Source of the DNA: CAYJBH01 sp964368815
GTDB taxonomy: Bacteria; Bacillota; Clostridia; Oscillospirales; Ruminococcaceae
Length of the DNA stretch: 64,000 nucleotides
Reading direction: 5' to 3'
Assembly: GCA_964368815.1 (NCBI GenBank)
Contig: CAYJDA010000002.1
Location: 128,825 to 192,824, forward strand
In this document: in pieces, positions 41,658 through 51,643 of the stretch
Layout: each line of letters begins with the position of its first letter
Numbering within the stretch: position 1 is the stretch's first letter
Made by a program: the position numbers and the translations under genes
Notes under the pieces: generated by a model
The model's database searches: none
Seen by the model: only the letters and a program-made list of their open reading frames with translations
What the model was told of the DNA's origin: nothing

Positions 41658-42413
41658 GTGTTAAAAGACTTTTCTTTGGAGACATTCGATGTCATTATTC
41701 AAGCAGGTCAATCCAATAGTGAAGGCTCTGGTTTTGGAGACGTTGACACACCCTATGAAGTAGATGAAGATATATATTATCTGAATGCAGATTTTACTAT
41801 TTCGTTAGCAAGAGAATTCGTGTTTGGAAATCAAATTGTTAGCAACTTCTCATTATCTTTTGCCAAAGAATATAAAAAAAGTGGGTGCCTTAAAGATGGT
41901 AGAAAAATACTCATCGTACGTTCGGCAGTTGGTGGCACAGGCTTTGTTGATAATCGCTGGGGGCCTTGCGATGATTTATTCTGCAAAATGATTGAGTTAA
42001 CTCATACAGTAATACAACTCAACGAAAACAATCGAGTAATTGCACTGCTGTGGCATCAAGGTGAAACCGATGCTGATAATAACGTCGACTCTGAAACTCA
42101 TTATGCAAACCTAAACAAGCTGGTAGAGCTAACCAAAGAATCTTTAGGAAATGCGAAACTTCCGTTTATAGCGGGTGATTTTGTAAATCAGTGGAAGCAA
42201 GATAACATTGAGAAATGTACGCCTGTTGTGGATGCTATTAGAAAAGTTTGTGCAACACATGGTGCATTTGTAGAAACAAGTGATTTAAGTTCAAACATGC
42301 AAGCTATTGGAATAGATGATACTATTCATTTTTCCAGATCGTCCCTTTATACACTAGGTAAGCGTTATTTTAATGCATTAATATCCCTTCAAAATAATAT
42401 CGAGGAGAGATAA
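41658..42413 (+). CDS. SGNH-type carbohydrate esterase (sialate O-acetylesterase/CE6-like)
   Basis: This 251-residue cytoplasmic enzyme keeps the three blocks of the family: nucleophile Ser19 in AGQSNSEGSGFGD, ALLWHQGETDADN, and the late Asp-His in DDTIHFSRSSLY. Relatives remove O-acetyl groups from sialic acids or xylan. There is no signal peptide, so it works on imported sugars. The likely start is the GTG at 41658, five bases after AGAGGGG; an ATG at 41643 overlaps that ribosome site. The next gene, a GH20 hexosaminidase, begins one base after the stop, so the pair probably removes acetyl groups and then hydrolyses amino sugars. Confidence 0.85.
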   Translation: MLKDFSLETFDVIIQAGQSNSEGSGFGDVDTPYEVDEDIYYLNADFTISLAREFVFGNQIVSNFSLSFAKEYKKSGCLKDGRKILIVRSAVGGTGFVDNRWGPCDDLFCKMIELTHTVIQLNENNRVIALLWHQGETDADNNVDSETHYANLNKLVELTKESLGNAKLPFIAGDFVNQWKQDNIEKCTPVVDAIRKVCATHGAFVETSDLSSNMQAIGIDDTIHFSRSSLYTLGKRYFNALISLQNNIEER

Positions 42414-42414
42414 C

Positions 42415-43815
42415 ATGTTTCAATTTGAGAAAAAAATACCGATTGTTCCCTTGCCGCAGACATATGAAAGCACAGACGAAGTAACAGTTGTTTCAACACA
42501 AATTACTGTTCTTACAGAATATGAGAATGAAATTAAATCGTTTGCAAAAACCATTTCAAGTCTCTATGATATTATTCTGACAGACGGTGAAAATGGAATT
42601 GTACTTATACAGGATGACAGCCTCAACGAAGAGGAATATACCATTAGTTGCGATAAAGATATACAAGTTCATTTTTGTAAAAAACAAGGACTTATTTATG
42701 CCTTTGCTACATTGGTTCAGTTGTTGAAAAAAGGCCAAAAGCAAGACAGTCTTGAAATTATACACTGCAACATAAAGGATAAACCATATTTTGGTTATCG
42801 TGGGTTAATGATTGACGTTGCAAGACGATTTCATCCAATAGAAACCCTGTATCGATTTGTTGATTTATGTTTTCTCTTTAAACTAAATTACTTTCAAATT
42901 CATTTTAACGATTCTGTCGCTGTTACACTACCGCTTACTGCAATAAAAACAAGAAAAACTCAGGATTATTGCTATACTAAGGAGCAGATAAAAGATTTAA
43001 TTGAATATGCTCAGGACAAAGGTGTGTGTATAGTTCCCGAAATTGAGCTGCCGGGACACAGCCAATACCTAATTGAACAACTAAAAAATGATGGTTCTCA
43101 TCAGAAACATACAAATGCGCTTTGCACCGATGTTTTAGATAACTTTGAAATTATCCGAACAATGATTAGTGAAGTAATAGATTTATTCCCACAATCACCG
43201 TATATTCATCTGGGTGCAGACGAGGTGCCCACAGGTGAGTGGGATAGCTGTGAAACATGTCAATCATACTGTAAGCGCAATGGCATTGCTTCAACAAAAG
43301 AGCTCTACAGCCATTTTGTAGCAAAGATGACCAACGAAGTTATTGAACAGGGTAAACGTCCTATTGTATGGGAAGGCTTTCCAAAAGAAGCGGCCGAACA
43401 CATCTCCAAAAATACCATTGTTATGGTGTTTGAATCTTATTACCATCAAGCACAGGATTTGGTGGACGCCGGTTTTGACATTATAAACGCTACCTGGAAA
43501 CCGCTGTATGTTACACCTGATATTGCATGGCCGGTAGTGGACATATATAATTGGAACCCGAAAGCTTTTTCCAACTGGATTGAATGTTCCCCCGCTTATC
43601 ACAAACCATTGGTACTACGTGATGAACAACATTTACTCGGTGCACAACTTTGTGCTTGGGAATGTACTTATGAGCAAGAAATTGAACCTATTCGCAAAAA
43701 TATCGTGGGCATTGCCGAAAAACTGTGGTCGGAACCGCACGAAGTGCCGCAAACGATGGAATTTATGGAACGATATTACAACCTTCGCAAGTTAGTTTTA
43801 TCATTATTGCATTAA
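42415..43815 (+). CDS. GH20 beta-N-acetylhexosaminidase
   Basis: This 466-residue glycoside hydrolase has an N-terminal domain (1-120) like the GH20b domain and a TIM-barrel catalytic domain starting YFGYRGLMIDVARRFHP. The catalytic pair is Asp269-Glu270 in HLGADEVPTGEWD, with the substrate-distorting Asp and stabilising Glu typical of this family. EIELPGHSQY and PIVWEGFPKEA are further family blocks. There is no signal peptide, so it is cytoplasmic and would cleave GlcNAc or GalNAc from small imported oligosaccharides. It sits between an esterase and the second ABC importer. Start after GAGGAGA. Confidence 0.92.
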   Translation: MFQFEKKIPIVPLPQTYESTDEVTVVSTQITVLTEYENEIKSFAKTISSLYDIILTDGENGIVLIQDDSLNEEEYTISCDKDIQVHFCKKQGLIYAFATLVQLLKKGQKQDSLEIIHCNIKDKPYFGYRGLMIDVARRFHPIETLYRFVDLCFLFKLNYFQIHFNDSVAVTLPLTAIKTRKTQDYCYTKEQIKDLIEYAQDKGVCIVPEIELPGHSQYLIEQLKNDGSHQKHTNALCTDVLDNFEIIRTMISEVIDLFPQSPYIHLGADEVPTGEWDSCETCQSYCKRNGIASTKELYSHFVAKMTNEVIEQGKRPIVWEGFPKEAAEHISKNTIVMVFESYYHQAQDLVDAGFDIINATWKPLYVTPDIAWPVVDIYNWNPKAFSNWIECSPAYHKPLVLRDEQHLLGAQLCAWECTYEQEIEPIRKNIVGIAEKLWSEPHEVPQTMEFMERYYNLRKLVLSLLH

Positions 43816-43847
43816 TCTTTATCATTTATAAAAATAGGGAGTAGTTT

Positions 43848-44771
43848 GTGAAACAGTCTGTTTTCAAAACCAAAGACTTTAAAGAATCGCTTAATCTATA
43901 CTTAATTGCCCTGCCTGTAATAGTTTTGATTATTGTTTTTTGTTATATCCCAATGTACGGAGTTATAATCGCATTTCAAGACTATGTTCCGGGAAGATCT
44001 ATGTTTAGCCTCGACGACTCGGTTGAATGGGTAGGACTTCAGCATTTTCGAGATTTTATTAGTGGACCTTATTTTTTTAGATTATTGAGAAACACTTTAT
44101 GGTTAAGTTTCTTAAACATTACATTTGGATTTTGGATACCTATCGTTTTTGCTTTATTGTTAGATCAAGTGCGACAGCTACGTGTTAAAAAGATAATTCA
44201 AACCTCAAGTTATATGCCGTACTTCATCTCAACCGTTGTTGTGGCAGGAATGGCAATTTCGTTTCTAGATACCGATGGAATAGCAAACCAGCTGCGTGCA
44301 CTTTTTGGTCAAGAGGCTTATGTTTTTCTTAACGACAAGGATTCTTTTGCTCTTATATACACTATTATAAACATCTGGAAAAGTTTTGGGTTTGCCAGTA
44401 TATTATATATTTCTACATTAAATTCGATTTCTTTAGAGTTGTATGAAGCGGCAGATATTGACGGTGCGAATCGCTTTCAAAAAATATTGCATATTAGCAT
44501 GCCCGGGCTAAAAAACATTATTGCTATCAACCTTATTCTCTCTGTGGGCGGTATATTGGCTTCCAATAGCGACCTAATTTTGTTACTTTACAAACCTGCA
44601 ACCTACGAAACAGCTGATGTTATCGGCACTTATATTTATCGTGTCGGAATTAATGACGGCCAATTTAGCTACACTACCGCGGTTGGACTTTTTACGGCAG
44701 CAATAGGATTTATTTTAACCTTTGTTGCAAATAAAATTAGCAGTAAAGTAGCAGATTTTTCGCTTTGGTAA
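43848..44771 (+). CDS. CUT1 ABC transporter permease (system 2, LplB/YteP type)
   Basis: This 307-residue permease has six membrane segments and the LplB-type pattern: LIALPVIVLIIVFCYIPMYG, IAFQDYVPGRSMF, the EAA loop LYEAADIDGANRFQKILHIS and IGTYIYRVGINDGQFSYTTA. This branch is typical of importers for complex polysaccharide fragments in Paenibacillus and clostridia. It starts with GTG after GGGAGTAG. The ATPase is again missing and would be a shared one. It pairs with the permease at 44808 and the lipoprotein at 45970. Confidence 0.92.
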   Translation: MKQSVFKTKDFKESLNLYLIALPVIVLIIVFCYIPMYGVIIAFQDYVPGRSMFSLDDSVEWVGLQHFRDFISGPYFFRLLRNTLWLSFLNITFGFWIPIVFALLLDQVRQLRVKKIIQTSSYMPYFISTVVVAGMAISFLDTDGIANQLRALFGQEAYVFLNDKDSFALIYTIINIWKSFGFASILYISTLNSISLELYEAADIDGANRFQKILHISMPGLKNIIAINLILSVGGILASNSDLILLLYKPATYETADVIGTYIYRVGINDGQFSYTTAVGLFTAAIGFILTFVANKISSKVADFSLW

Positions 44772-44807
44772 GCAACAATAGAAATAGTAGAAAGGTAGGT
44801 CTATTCC

Positions 44808-45707
44808 GTGAAACTAAAACAAAACCGCTCGAAACTCTATTTTTCACCCTTTGATATTATTATATGGTTTGTAATGGCTGTTGTTGTGATTATATGTGTT
44901 TTCCCAATTTATTATATAATCATTCTATCCTTTAGTGATCCGTTGGCAGTGTCCGGAGGGAATGTTACTCTACTGCCTAATGGGTTTCAGGTGGAATCAT
45001 ACAAACAAGTCATGCAGAACCCCCAATTATGGAGAACATATTTCAACACCATTGTTTATGTTTCGGGTACTACGGTACTGATGATAATAACTTGTGTTTT
45101 AGGCGCATATCCACTCTCTGTGCCAAATCTTATGGGAAGAAAGGCATATGTTATATTCCTTATCATTCCGATGTATTTTAGCGGAGGCCTTATTCCCACC
45201 TATCTATTAATGACGTCTTTAGGGCTTTACAACAATATATGGGCAATCATTATTCCCGGATGTTTCAGTATATGGAACATCATGCTTACCAACACGTATT
45301 TTAGATCAATCGACAGTGGAATTCGTGAAGCAGCTGTTATTGATGGTGCCAGTCATTTTAAGATACTATATAAAATTTATGTGCCTTTAGCAGTTCCAAT
45401 TATTGCGGTTATTTCAATTTATACAATTGTTGCTGTATGGAACAATTGGTTTCAACCGATGGTTTATTTAACAGACTCAACTCTTCATCCATTGCAGCTG
45501 TTTTTACGCGGAGTTCTAATCGAACAAAATATAGACTTGGGATCTATGAATCAGCAGGAAATTGAAAATATTGCAAAAATGAATATGGAAAAACTCCAGC
45601 TGCGGTATGCTACAATTGTTATTTCAACGCTTCCAATTTTATGCACCTACCCTTTCTTCCAAAAATATTTTATCAAAGGAATTATGGTGGGGTCATTAAA
45701 AGGCTAA
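44808..45707 (+). CDS. CUT1 ABC transporter permease (system 2, YtcP type)
   Basis: This 299-residue permease has six membrane segments. Characteristic stretches are IYYIIILSFSDPLAVSGG, VLGAYPLSVPNLMGRK, YFRSIDSGIREAAVIDGASH (EAA loop) and the C-terminal YFIKGIMVGSLKG. It starts with GTG, about 13 bases after AAAGGTAGG. The long gap (262 bases) before the binding-protein gene is AT-rich with no terminator and no good promoter. Confidence 0.92.
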   Translation: MKLKQNRSKLYFSPFDIIIWFVMAVVVIICVFPIYYIIILSFSDPLAVSGGNVTLLPNGFQVESYKQVMQNPQLWRTYFNTIVYVSGTTVLMIITCVLGAYPLSVPNLMGRKAYVIFLIIPMYFSGGLIPTYLLMTSLGLYNNIWAIIIPGCFSIWNIMLTNTYFRSIDSGIREAAVIDGASHFKILYKIYVPLAVPIIAVISIYTIVAVWNNWFQPMVYLTDSTLHPLQLFLRGVLIEQNIDLGSMNQQEIENIAKMNMEKLQLRYATIVISTLPILCTYPFFQKYFIKGIMVGSLKG

Positions 45708-45969
45708 GTACCATCAATTGACTACTAAAATTGTTGCACATTGGAACTATAATATTATTATTTGCTTTTAATAATTAAGTTTAGGTTCGCCATAGATTGA
45801 AAAGTTATGATTGTTGTTGCATTGTTGGTTTTTAATCGGTATCAATTTCTGCCCTCAAAAGCCTTATTTTGTCCACCGTGGTATTGTAGCAGAAATATAT
45901 TGTGTTAAAATAATTATGTCTCAATTTTCACTTAACTTAACAATACGTAAAATTTATTAAGGAGAAAAA

Positions 45970-47745
45970 ATGAAAATGAAGAAACTCTTATCTACGTTAT
46001 TAAGCTTAGCGCTAATAACATCGTTAGTTGCTTGTTCAACTGACACAAGTAGTGGTGTGGTTGACGAGGGGGGAGCCGAAACTGGTGACACTACTGAAGC
46101 CGATGGTACTGTCGAACATTTTGAACTTCATGTTATGGGAACTGACCGCTGGGAGTTTGAAGGCGGATATGACAACAATATGCAAGCTTATGCTGATTCG
46201 CAACAGGTACATGGAATGTTCCTGGATATGCTTGCAGAAGAAAACATTAGCCTGACTTTTGAAATTGTGCAGGGTGAACAGTATGATACCGCAGTACAAA
46301 CCAGAATGGCATCGGGAAATAACATGCCAGACTTTTTAAGAATTAACGGAGATGTTTCTGCAGTTGTGAAAATGGGAACTACAGGTATTATCAAACCAAT
46401 CGACCAGATACTTGAAGAACAGAGTCCTGACGGAGTTGCATATAACTATCTTTTTAAGGATAATCAATGGGTTTCCGGCGGAAACATAGCAGAAGACGGC
46501 CATTTGTACTTTATAACAGGAACATATGAAATTAATACCCAATTGCCGGGACAAGAACCAATTCCTTGTGAAGAACAAATTGCATTAACAATTCGTCGCG
46601 ACTGGGTCGAGGCACTTGGTGAAGAAATGCCTACTACTTTAGACGAATATACTGATTTGCTGTATGCATTTAGAGAAAACGACATGAACCAAAACGGTGA
46701 AGCAGATGAAGTGTTAAGCTTAAACGGTATCAGTATTGAACCATTCCAAAATGGTGTAGCACAGTCATTTGGCTTGGTTTATGGCGTAACAGGACAAGAT
46801 GCCATTACCAAGGAAGTAACTTCTCCTTGGCTGCAACCCGGTATTGCAGATTACCTTGCATATGTTAAGCAATTAGTTGACGACGGTGTTATTCCGGCTG
46901 AAACAATCGGCGCACAATCCTACAACGACCAAATGATGATTAACAATCGTGTTGCGTCTATCTTTACCTTCCCAACACAAAGTTGGTTAGAAAGTAGTAT
47001 TTTAGACACTGATGGTAATGTTGTAGAAGAAGCATACTTCTCCCCGCTACTTCCCCTGGCTGCAGTAGATGGCATCGAGCCCATATTGGTAGACTCTCCT
47101 GCAAAGTCAGCAGGCGCCCCTGCGTGGGTGTTTACCTCATCCTGTGAAGATGATGCAGGAATCGCACGTTTCCTTGATGTATTCTATTCTGAAGAAACTC
47201 TCGAACTTGCCAACTACGGAATTGAAGGCGTTACCTTTACCGAAGAAGATGGTGTTAAAAAACATATTTGGGATGGTTTAGACCCTGATGAAATGTTTGA
47301 AAAAGTAGCACAGCTTCAAAACGATGGATTAATGTACATGAATGACAATTTTGCAGGCGGCGGCGGCTGGGGAGCTAACATTTTCCCTGCAGTTGGACTA
47401 TTTAATAACACTCAAATATATCCCGGTACCGATATGGAAGAAAAAATGATGTATTTGAGAAATGCTCCTAAATATGAATATCAGTCTAGATTGTATGAAT
47501 CAGCATACCTTGCAATTCCTACAGAAGAAGAAGCAGAGCTTATTGCAAAACATGCTACGGATTTAGAAAGTATTTCTGCTGAGCTGTTTGCCCAATTTGT
47601 GCTAGGACAAAAACCATTAGAAGAGTTGGATGAAGCTATTGAAACAATGAAGCAAAGTGGATTGCTTGAAGTGATTGAAGTTAAGCAGGCACGTGCTGAC
47701 CGCTACGAGGGATATACCGGCTATGACGGCCCAATCCCAGACTAA
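45970..47745 (+). CDS. Large solute-binding lipoprotein of ABC system 2 (LplA/YtcQ type)
   Basis: This 591-residue extracellular binding protein has a lipoprotein signal (LALITSLVACS, Cys22) and an acidic linker. The size and motifs such as MPTTLDEYTDLLYAFRENDMN, NQNGEADEVL (calcium-like) and YESAYLAIPTEEEAELI match the long family-1 binding proteins that go with LplB/YtcP permeases. It follows AAGGAG at 45959-45964. The operon ends at the hairpin 47761-47813. The sugar is not predictable; linked GH20 and esterase suggest amino-sugar glycans. Confidence 0.9.
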   Translation: MKMKKLLSTLLSLALITSLVACSTDTSSGVVDEGGAETGDTTEADGTVEHFELHVMGTDRWEFEGGYDNNMQAYADSQQVHGMFLDMLAEENISLTFEIVQGEQYDTAVQTRMASGNNMPDFLRINGDVSAVVKMGTTGIIKPIDQILEEQSPDGVAYNYLFKDNQWVSGGNIAEDGHLYFITGTYEINTQLPGQEPIPCEEQIALTIRRDWVEALGEEMPTTLDEYTDLLYAFRENDMNQNGEADEVLSLNGISIEPFQNGVAQSFGLVYGVTGQDAITKEVTSPWLQPGIADYLAYVKQLVDDGVIPAETIGAQSYNDQMMINNRVASIFTFPTQSWLESSILDTDGNVVEEAYFSPLLPLAAVDGIEPILVDSPAKSAGAPAWVFTSSCEDDAGIARFLDVFYSEETLELANYGIEGVTFTEEDGVKKHIWDGLDPDEMFEKVAQLQNDGLMYMNDNFAGGGGWGANIFPAVGLFNNTQIYPGTDMEEKMMYLRNAPKYEYQSRLYESAYLAIPTEEEAELIAKHATDLESISAELFAQFVLGQKPLEELDEAIETMKQSGLLEVIEVKQARADRYEGYTGYDGPIPD

Positions 47746-47760
47746 ATCTTAATAAATAAA

Positions 47761-47813
47761 AAATAATAGGCTACTACAAATGATAATTTTCATATGTGGT
47801 AGCCCTATTATTT
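47761..47813 (+). terminator. Terminator of the GH20 / ABC system 2 operon
   Basis: AAATAATAGG pairs with CCTATTATTT, and CTACTACA with TGTGGTAG (one G-U pair), separated by one bulged C. The stem ends in a T-rich tail. Confidence 0.7.
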
Positions 47814-47878
47814 ATGAATGAAATAAAATTAAAGAGACGGACTGTATGGATTATGGAGAGGTTCAACTATGGTGTGTT

Positions 47879-50014
47879 CTATTTCAACATTCCCTTATAA
47901 TCTTTAAAACTAATGCCTGTGTATTTTTTGAACACACGATAAAAAGTTTGCAGATTATCATATCCAACAGCATGTGTAATCAGCTTGCTGTCGGTTTGAC
48001 CATCTTGTATCATATCTTTAGCTTTTTCGATCCGAAGTTTACAAAGGTAATCGTAAAAAGAAAGACCGGAGATTTTTTTAAATGTTCTGAAAACTGTGGA
48101 GATAGGAACGTTAAATTCTTGTTGAATAGATTTTAGGGATAAGTTGGGATCAGAATAATTTTGATCTACATATTCTTTAAGTAGAATCGTAAAAGCTCTT
48201 TTTTGGGGTTGTTTGATTTGATCTTCTGATGATAGCAATAACTGTATCAAATCGGCTAACAACATCCATTGCGCATTGTATTCTTCCTCATAGATGGTGT
48301 CTATTATTTCCATAAAAGAATCTGACATGTAATTCATTTCGTCTGCTACACGAGTTATGGTGTCTAAAACTAATCCAATAAGTTTTTTTTGCTGTGCGGT
48401 GGAGAGATTTGTTTTTTCATTTTCTAGTTTTATTTGTGCCAATATCTCTAGTGGTTTTATTTGATTTTGGAACTTTAGATTGTTAATTAACTGAATTTCC
48501 CAGTCGGTCGGATAATAGACCATTATATTGGCATCCATATTCAGCTGGTTGTTTAAATAATACAGCTGCTTTTGTTTTAGGTTTTGATATGAGGTACTTA
48601 TTCCAATAATACCTTGATATGCTTCACCGATTAACATTTCTGAAGGAGAAGATGTTGCCTCCAATGCGTTCAGTTGGCCTGCGAGGCTGTTTAACTGTTT
48701 AATAAATTTTTGTGTCGGAACCGGTTTTTTGTGTCGAACAATAACAACAATATCATTTTCAATAGTTGATGCTACTTCAAATAAAACTTGTTTTTCTTCT
48801 AAAAAACATTTGATAAGCAGATAACTTTTTAACTTGTGTACCGGAGCGATATTGCGAAAAATGATTACCTGATAATAATGCATATTTGTAAATTCTATCT
48901 TGTATAACACAAATTCCTGTTCTGCCTCAGCATCAAAAGAGCCACTGAGAAGATTAATTAAGAATGTATTTTTTGCACCTTCATAGTAACTTTCAACCGA
49001 TTTCATCAATTGATCATTAGTATCATACATCGTTTCCATTGTTTTTTGAATTACTTGAAATTCTGAGATTTCTTGGAATTTGTAAACAGGCATTAAATTA
49101 AAGTTTTGAAGTATTTTTTCAAGCGGTTTATAGGTGAATTTAGCACTGATGTAAACAGCAAACAAACCAATCATTGTTAACACGATTAAAAGTGCCATAC
49201 TGAACCATAGTGTAGTATTGGAAGTGTTTTGTGTATCATCAACAGTAATGACATATTCCCATCCATATATGGAACTATGTCGCGTAATGGACTGGGTTTT
49301 TACGCTATCTGTATCTGTTTTATTAAATTGATATAGAGTTTCTCCACCATCCATCAATTCTACATTGTGTACAAAATCATATTTGATATTATCAATAAAG
49401 TAATTCAGTCGATCATTCGAAACAAAGACGAGAAAATAGGCTCTCGGATTGACGTTTAAATCGGCTGCCTGAACAATAACCATTGAATCATGTGAGTTGT
49501 TTTCTTGGTCTTGTATTAAAATATATTGAGAATAATTCGAGTTGGTGACTGTCTCGAAAAAATTTTTCTCATCATCCGTAATGTTCATAGCTTGCATATA
49601 TTGTGTTTCATCCCACCAAGTAGAACTGGTGATAATACGGTGTTGTTCCGGTAGATAAATACAAACCTCTTTTGCAAACTCAAAAGAAGTACTTAAAAAA
49701 GCTAAATTGTCATATGTCATGCGAAGTGTAGAGTAATTATTAAATACACTTAAGTGTTCCGAAGTGCTGTAGGTAGCTTGTAGCCAACGCGCTGTCGTTA
49801 AATTTTCCATAAACGTAGTATATGAAACAATAGTAGTGTCTATTTTTTCTACAAGATAATCAACATGTGAAGTTATTAATTGTTGATGTTTAATTTGCTC
49901 CTGTTCTTTGGCAGAATAAAAGGTAAACACCCCCAGTATAGTACAAGGAATGAACAGGATCAAAAAATAAATGCAAACCAAACGAATAAAAAAACTTTTG
50001 GTTTTAATACGCAC
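47879..50014 (-). CDS. Membrane-bound AraC-type sensor-regulator
   Basis: This 711-residue protein combines a sensor and regulator in one chain. A membrane helix lies at residues 10-30, an extracellular region of about 235 residues (Cache-like) follows, then a second helix (about 268-290), a cytoplasmic linker and two AraC helix-turn-helix units at the C-terminus (about 605-711, with SLKSIQQEFNVPISTVFRTF and SKLITHAVGYDNLQTFYRVF). Such regulators are typical neighbours of LplB/YtcP importers and turn on the adjacent operon when an extracellular sugar is sensed. It converges with the importer operon. Confidence 0.88.
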   Translation of the reverse strand: MRIKTKSFFIRLVCIYFLILFIPCTILGVFTFYSAKEQEQIKHQQLITSHVDYLVEKIDTTIVSYTTFMENLTTARWLQATYSTSEHLSVFNNYSTLRMTYDNLAFLSTSFEFAKEVCIYLPEQHRIITSSTWWDETQYMQAMNITDDEKNFFETVTNSNYSQYILIQDQENNSHDSMVIVQAADLNVNPRAYFLVFVSNDRLNYFIDNIKYDFVHNVELMDGGETLYQFNKTDTDSVKTQSITRHSSIYGWEYVITVDDTQNTSNTTLWFSMALLIVLTMIGLFAVYISAKFTYKPLEKILQNFNLMPVYKFQEISEFQVIQKTMETMYDTNDQLMKSVESYYEGAKNTFLINLLSGSFDAEAEQEFVLYKIEFTNMHYYQVIIFRNIAPVHKLKSYLLIKCFLEEKQVLFEVASTIENDIVVIVRHKKPVPTQKFIKQLNSLAGQLNALEATSSPSEMLIGEAYQGIIGISTSYQNLKQKQLYYLNNQLNMDANIMVYYPTDWEIQLINNLKFQNQIKPLEILAQIKLENEKTNLSTAQQKKLIGLVLDTITRVADEMNYMSDSFMEIIDTIYEEEYNAQWMLLADLIQLLLSSEDQIKQPQKRAFTILLKEYVDQNYSDPNLSLKSIQQEFNVPISTVFRTFKKISGLSFYDYLCKLRIEKAKDMIQDGQTDSKLITHAVGYDNLQTFYRVFKKYTGISFKDYKGMLK

Positions 50015-50130
50015 GATGCCCCCCTTTATGTATACTAAGTATCTTTATTATAACACAAAAAACAGGGCTGTGCCACTAGTTTATTAAATTGAAACATTTC
50101 ATTAAATAATAAATTATTTATTTGTATCTG

Positions 50131-50159
50131 TTTACATTAAATTGATTTGATGTTATAAT
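50131..50159 (+). promoter_or_regulatory. Promoter of the MFS carrier gene
   Basis: TTTACA and TATAAT are separated by 17 bases; the gene starts 38 bases after the -10 box. Confidence 0.7.
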
Positions 50160-50196
50160 GGGCTCTAACGTTTTGGTATAACTTGGGGAGTTAATA

Positions 50197-51405
50197 ATGA
50201 AAAGTACACCTGTGAACAGAAACTTTACACTCGTTGCGGCAATTGCAATACAGCTATGTCTTGGGGTTGCATATATTTGGAGTGTTTTTCAATCAGGGAT
50301 TGCCGAATCCCTCTTTGATGGAAACAATGCTTCGGCGAGTCTCAGTTATTCGTTACTTCTTGCAGTTCTTACCGTCGGCAGTGTAGCCGGTGGAATTTTA
50401 GCAAGAAAAATACCACTTAAATATGTTGTAATGTCGGGTGGATTTATTCTCTCTGCAGGATTTTTTATTGCATCATTTACAACGCCTGAATTTCCACAGC
50501 TGCTATGGCTTTCATACGGTATAATGGGTGGTATCGGTATGGGATTTGCATATTCGCCAACCATTGCTTGTGTTCAAAAACTGTTTCCTGAGAAAAAAGG
50601 CTTGGTAACAGGTTTGGTTGTTGCGGCTTTAGGAGTAGGTGGACTTGTTTTTACCCCTATTGTTGAGTCCATTATTTCATATTTTGGTGGACAGGGTCAG
50701 GGCGAGTTGATGGCGTTTAGAATCATATCCGGAATTTTTCTTGTTATCTGTACGGCAGGCTCTTTCTTTATGTATATGCCGCCGGATGCACAGGATCAAT
50801 CCGCTACAACTACAGATGAGGATGGGTTCTTTCATGTTTTAAAGCAACCTAAGTTTTATTTAATAATGTTTTCTATGATGCTTGCCTGCATGGGTGGGCT
50901 TATGATGATTGGCTTTGCAAAACCCATAGCAGTTGGAAGAGGAATGGCTGAAACCGCAACAGTTGGCGTTCTGATGATCTCGGTATTTAATGCTATCGGC
51001 AGACTTGTTTGGGGAGTTGTTTCGGATAAACTCGGCAGACTAAATACAATAATTGTTTTAATGTTAGGAACAATTGTTATGGCGCTTTTAGTTACCTTTG
51101 CCGAGGGTTACTTAATTTATGCACTGATTGGGTGCATCGGATTTTTCTACGGCGGTTTTCTTTCTACCTATCCATCATTAACCGGTGAATTTTTAGGTGT
51201 AAAGAATGTTGCTACTAAATATGGAATGGTTCTTTTAGGCTTCGGCGCTGCAGCTGTAATATCTTCTTATATAGCAGGATATTTCTTAGACCTTGCAGAT
51301 GGAAACATGGATAAAATGTTTCCGGCGTTTGCAATCGCCGCTAGCTGCTCATTTGTAGGGCTAATATTAATCTTTATACTTAAAAAATCAAAAACAGATA
51401 AATAA
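50197..51405 (+). CDS. OFA-type MFS transporter
   Basis: This 402-residue carrier has 12 membrane segments. It resembles the oxalate/formate antiporter (OFA) family: LCLGVAYIWSVFQSGIAESL in helix 1, GGIGMGFAYSPTIACVQKLFPEKKGL and the C-terminal half starting KQPKFYLIMFSMMLACMGGLM with GRLVWGVVSDKLGR. OFA carriers move small carboxylates or monocarboxylic acids, and no enzyme neighbours narrow the substrate. It is a single gene followed by the duplicated terminator region. Confidence 0.85.
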   Translation: MKSTPVNRNFTLVAAIAIQLCLGVAYIWSVFQSGIAESLFDGNNASASLSYSLLLAVLTVGSVAGGILARKIPLKYVVMSGGFILSAGFFIASFTTPEFPQLLWLSYGIMGGIGMGFAYSPTIACVQKLFPEKKGLVTGLVVAALGVGGLVFTPIVESIISYFGGQGQGELMAFRIISGIFLVICTAGSFFMYMPPDAQDQSATTTDEDGFFHVLKQPKFYLIMFSMMLACMGGLMMIGFAKPIAVGRGMAETATVGVLMISVFNAIGRLVWGVVSDKLGRLNTIIVLMLGTIVMALLVTFAEGYLIYALIGCIGFFYGGFLSTYPSLTGEFLGVKNVATKYGMVLLGFGAAAVISSYIAGYFLDLADGNMDKMFPAFAIAASCSFVGLILIFILKKSKTDK

Positions 51406-51453
51406 TTTTCCAACCCTTCTGCACTTAGTTCCGGCAACGCCGGGAATAATAAA

Positions 51454-51483
51454 AAGCCTGCTGAAACTGTTCAGCAGGCTTTA
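51454..51483. terminator. Terminator hairpin, duplicated copy 1 at the second locus
   Basis: AAGCCTGCTGAA-ACTG... forms a 12-bp perfect stem with a 4-base loop followed by TTTA. The same 30 bases recur at 51644-51673. It ends the plus-strand MFS gene. The stem sequence is unrelated to that at 553-785. Confidence 0.88.
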
Positions 51484-51643
51484 GACTGTCAAAAAAACTT
51501 AAAAACCCCATGAAAAGTCAAATTCGGTGACATGTGCGGCGAATTTGACCTTCAACAAATGGCTTCGCAAAGCCATTTGTGGGGGAGGGTACCGGGAGGG
51601 GATGCATCCCCTCTCGGGGTTGTCGAACTTTTTCGACAACCTG
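51484..51643 (+). mobile_element. Putative terminator-targeting MITE-like element, copy B
   Basis: This 160-base element lies between two identical 30-base terminator hairpins, between the convergent MFS and histidine kinase genes. It shares with copy A (580-758) the order of hairpins and long identical blocks, for example GTCAAATTCGGTGACATGTG and GTGGGGGAGGGTACCGGGAG. The second hairpin is shorter here (CAAATGGCTT-CGCA-AAGCCATTTG). The terminal hairpin reads GGTTGTCGA/TCGACAACC (51618-51641), a C-G to T-A compensatory change relative to copy A. The ends GACTGTCAAAAAA and (reversed) GGTTGTCGAAAAA form imperfect inverted repeats. No reading frame is present. Confidence 0.75.

Noticed and set aside
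45708..45969. Separate promoter or small gene in the gap before the large binding-protein gene
   Set aside because: Only AT-rich sequence was seen. TATA-like boxes have no -35 partner at 16-18 bases, and no frame has a ribosome site.
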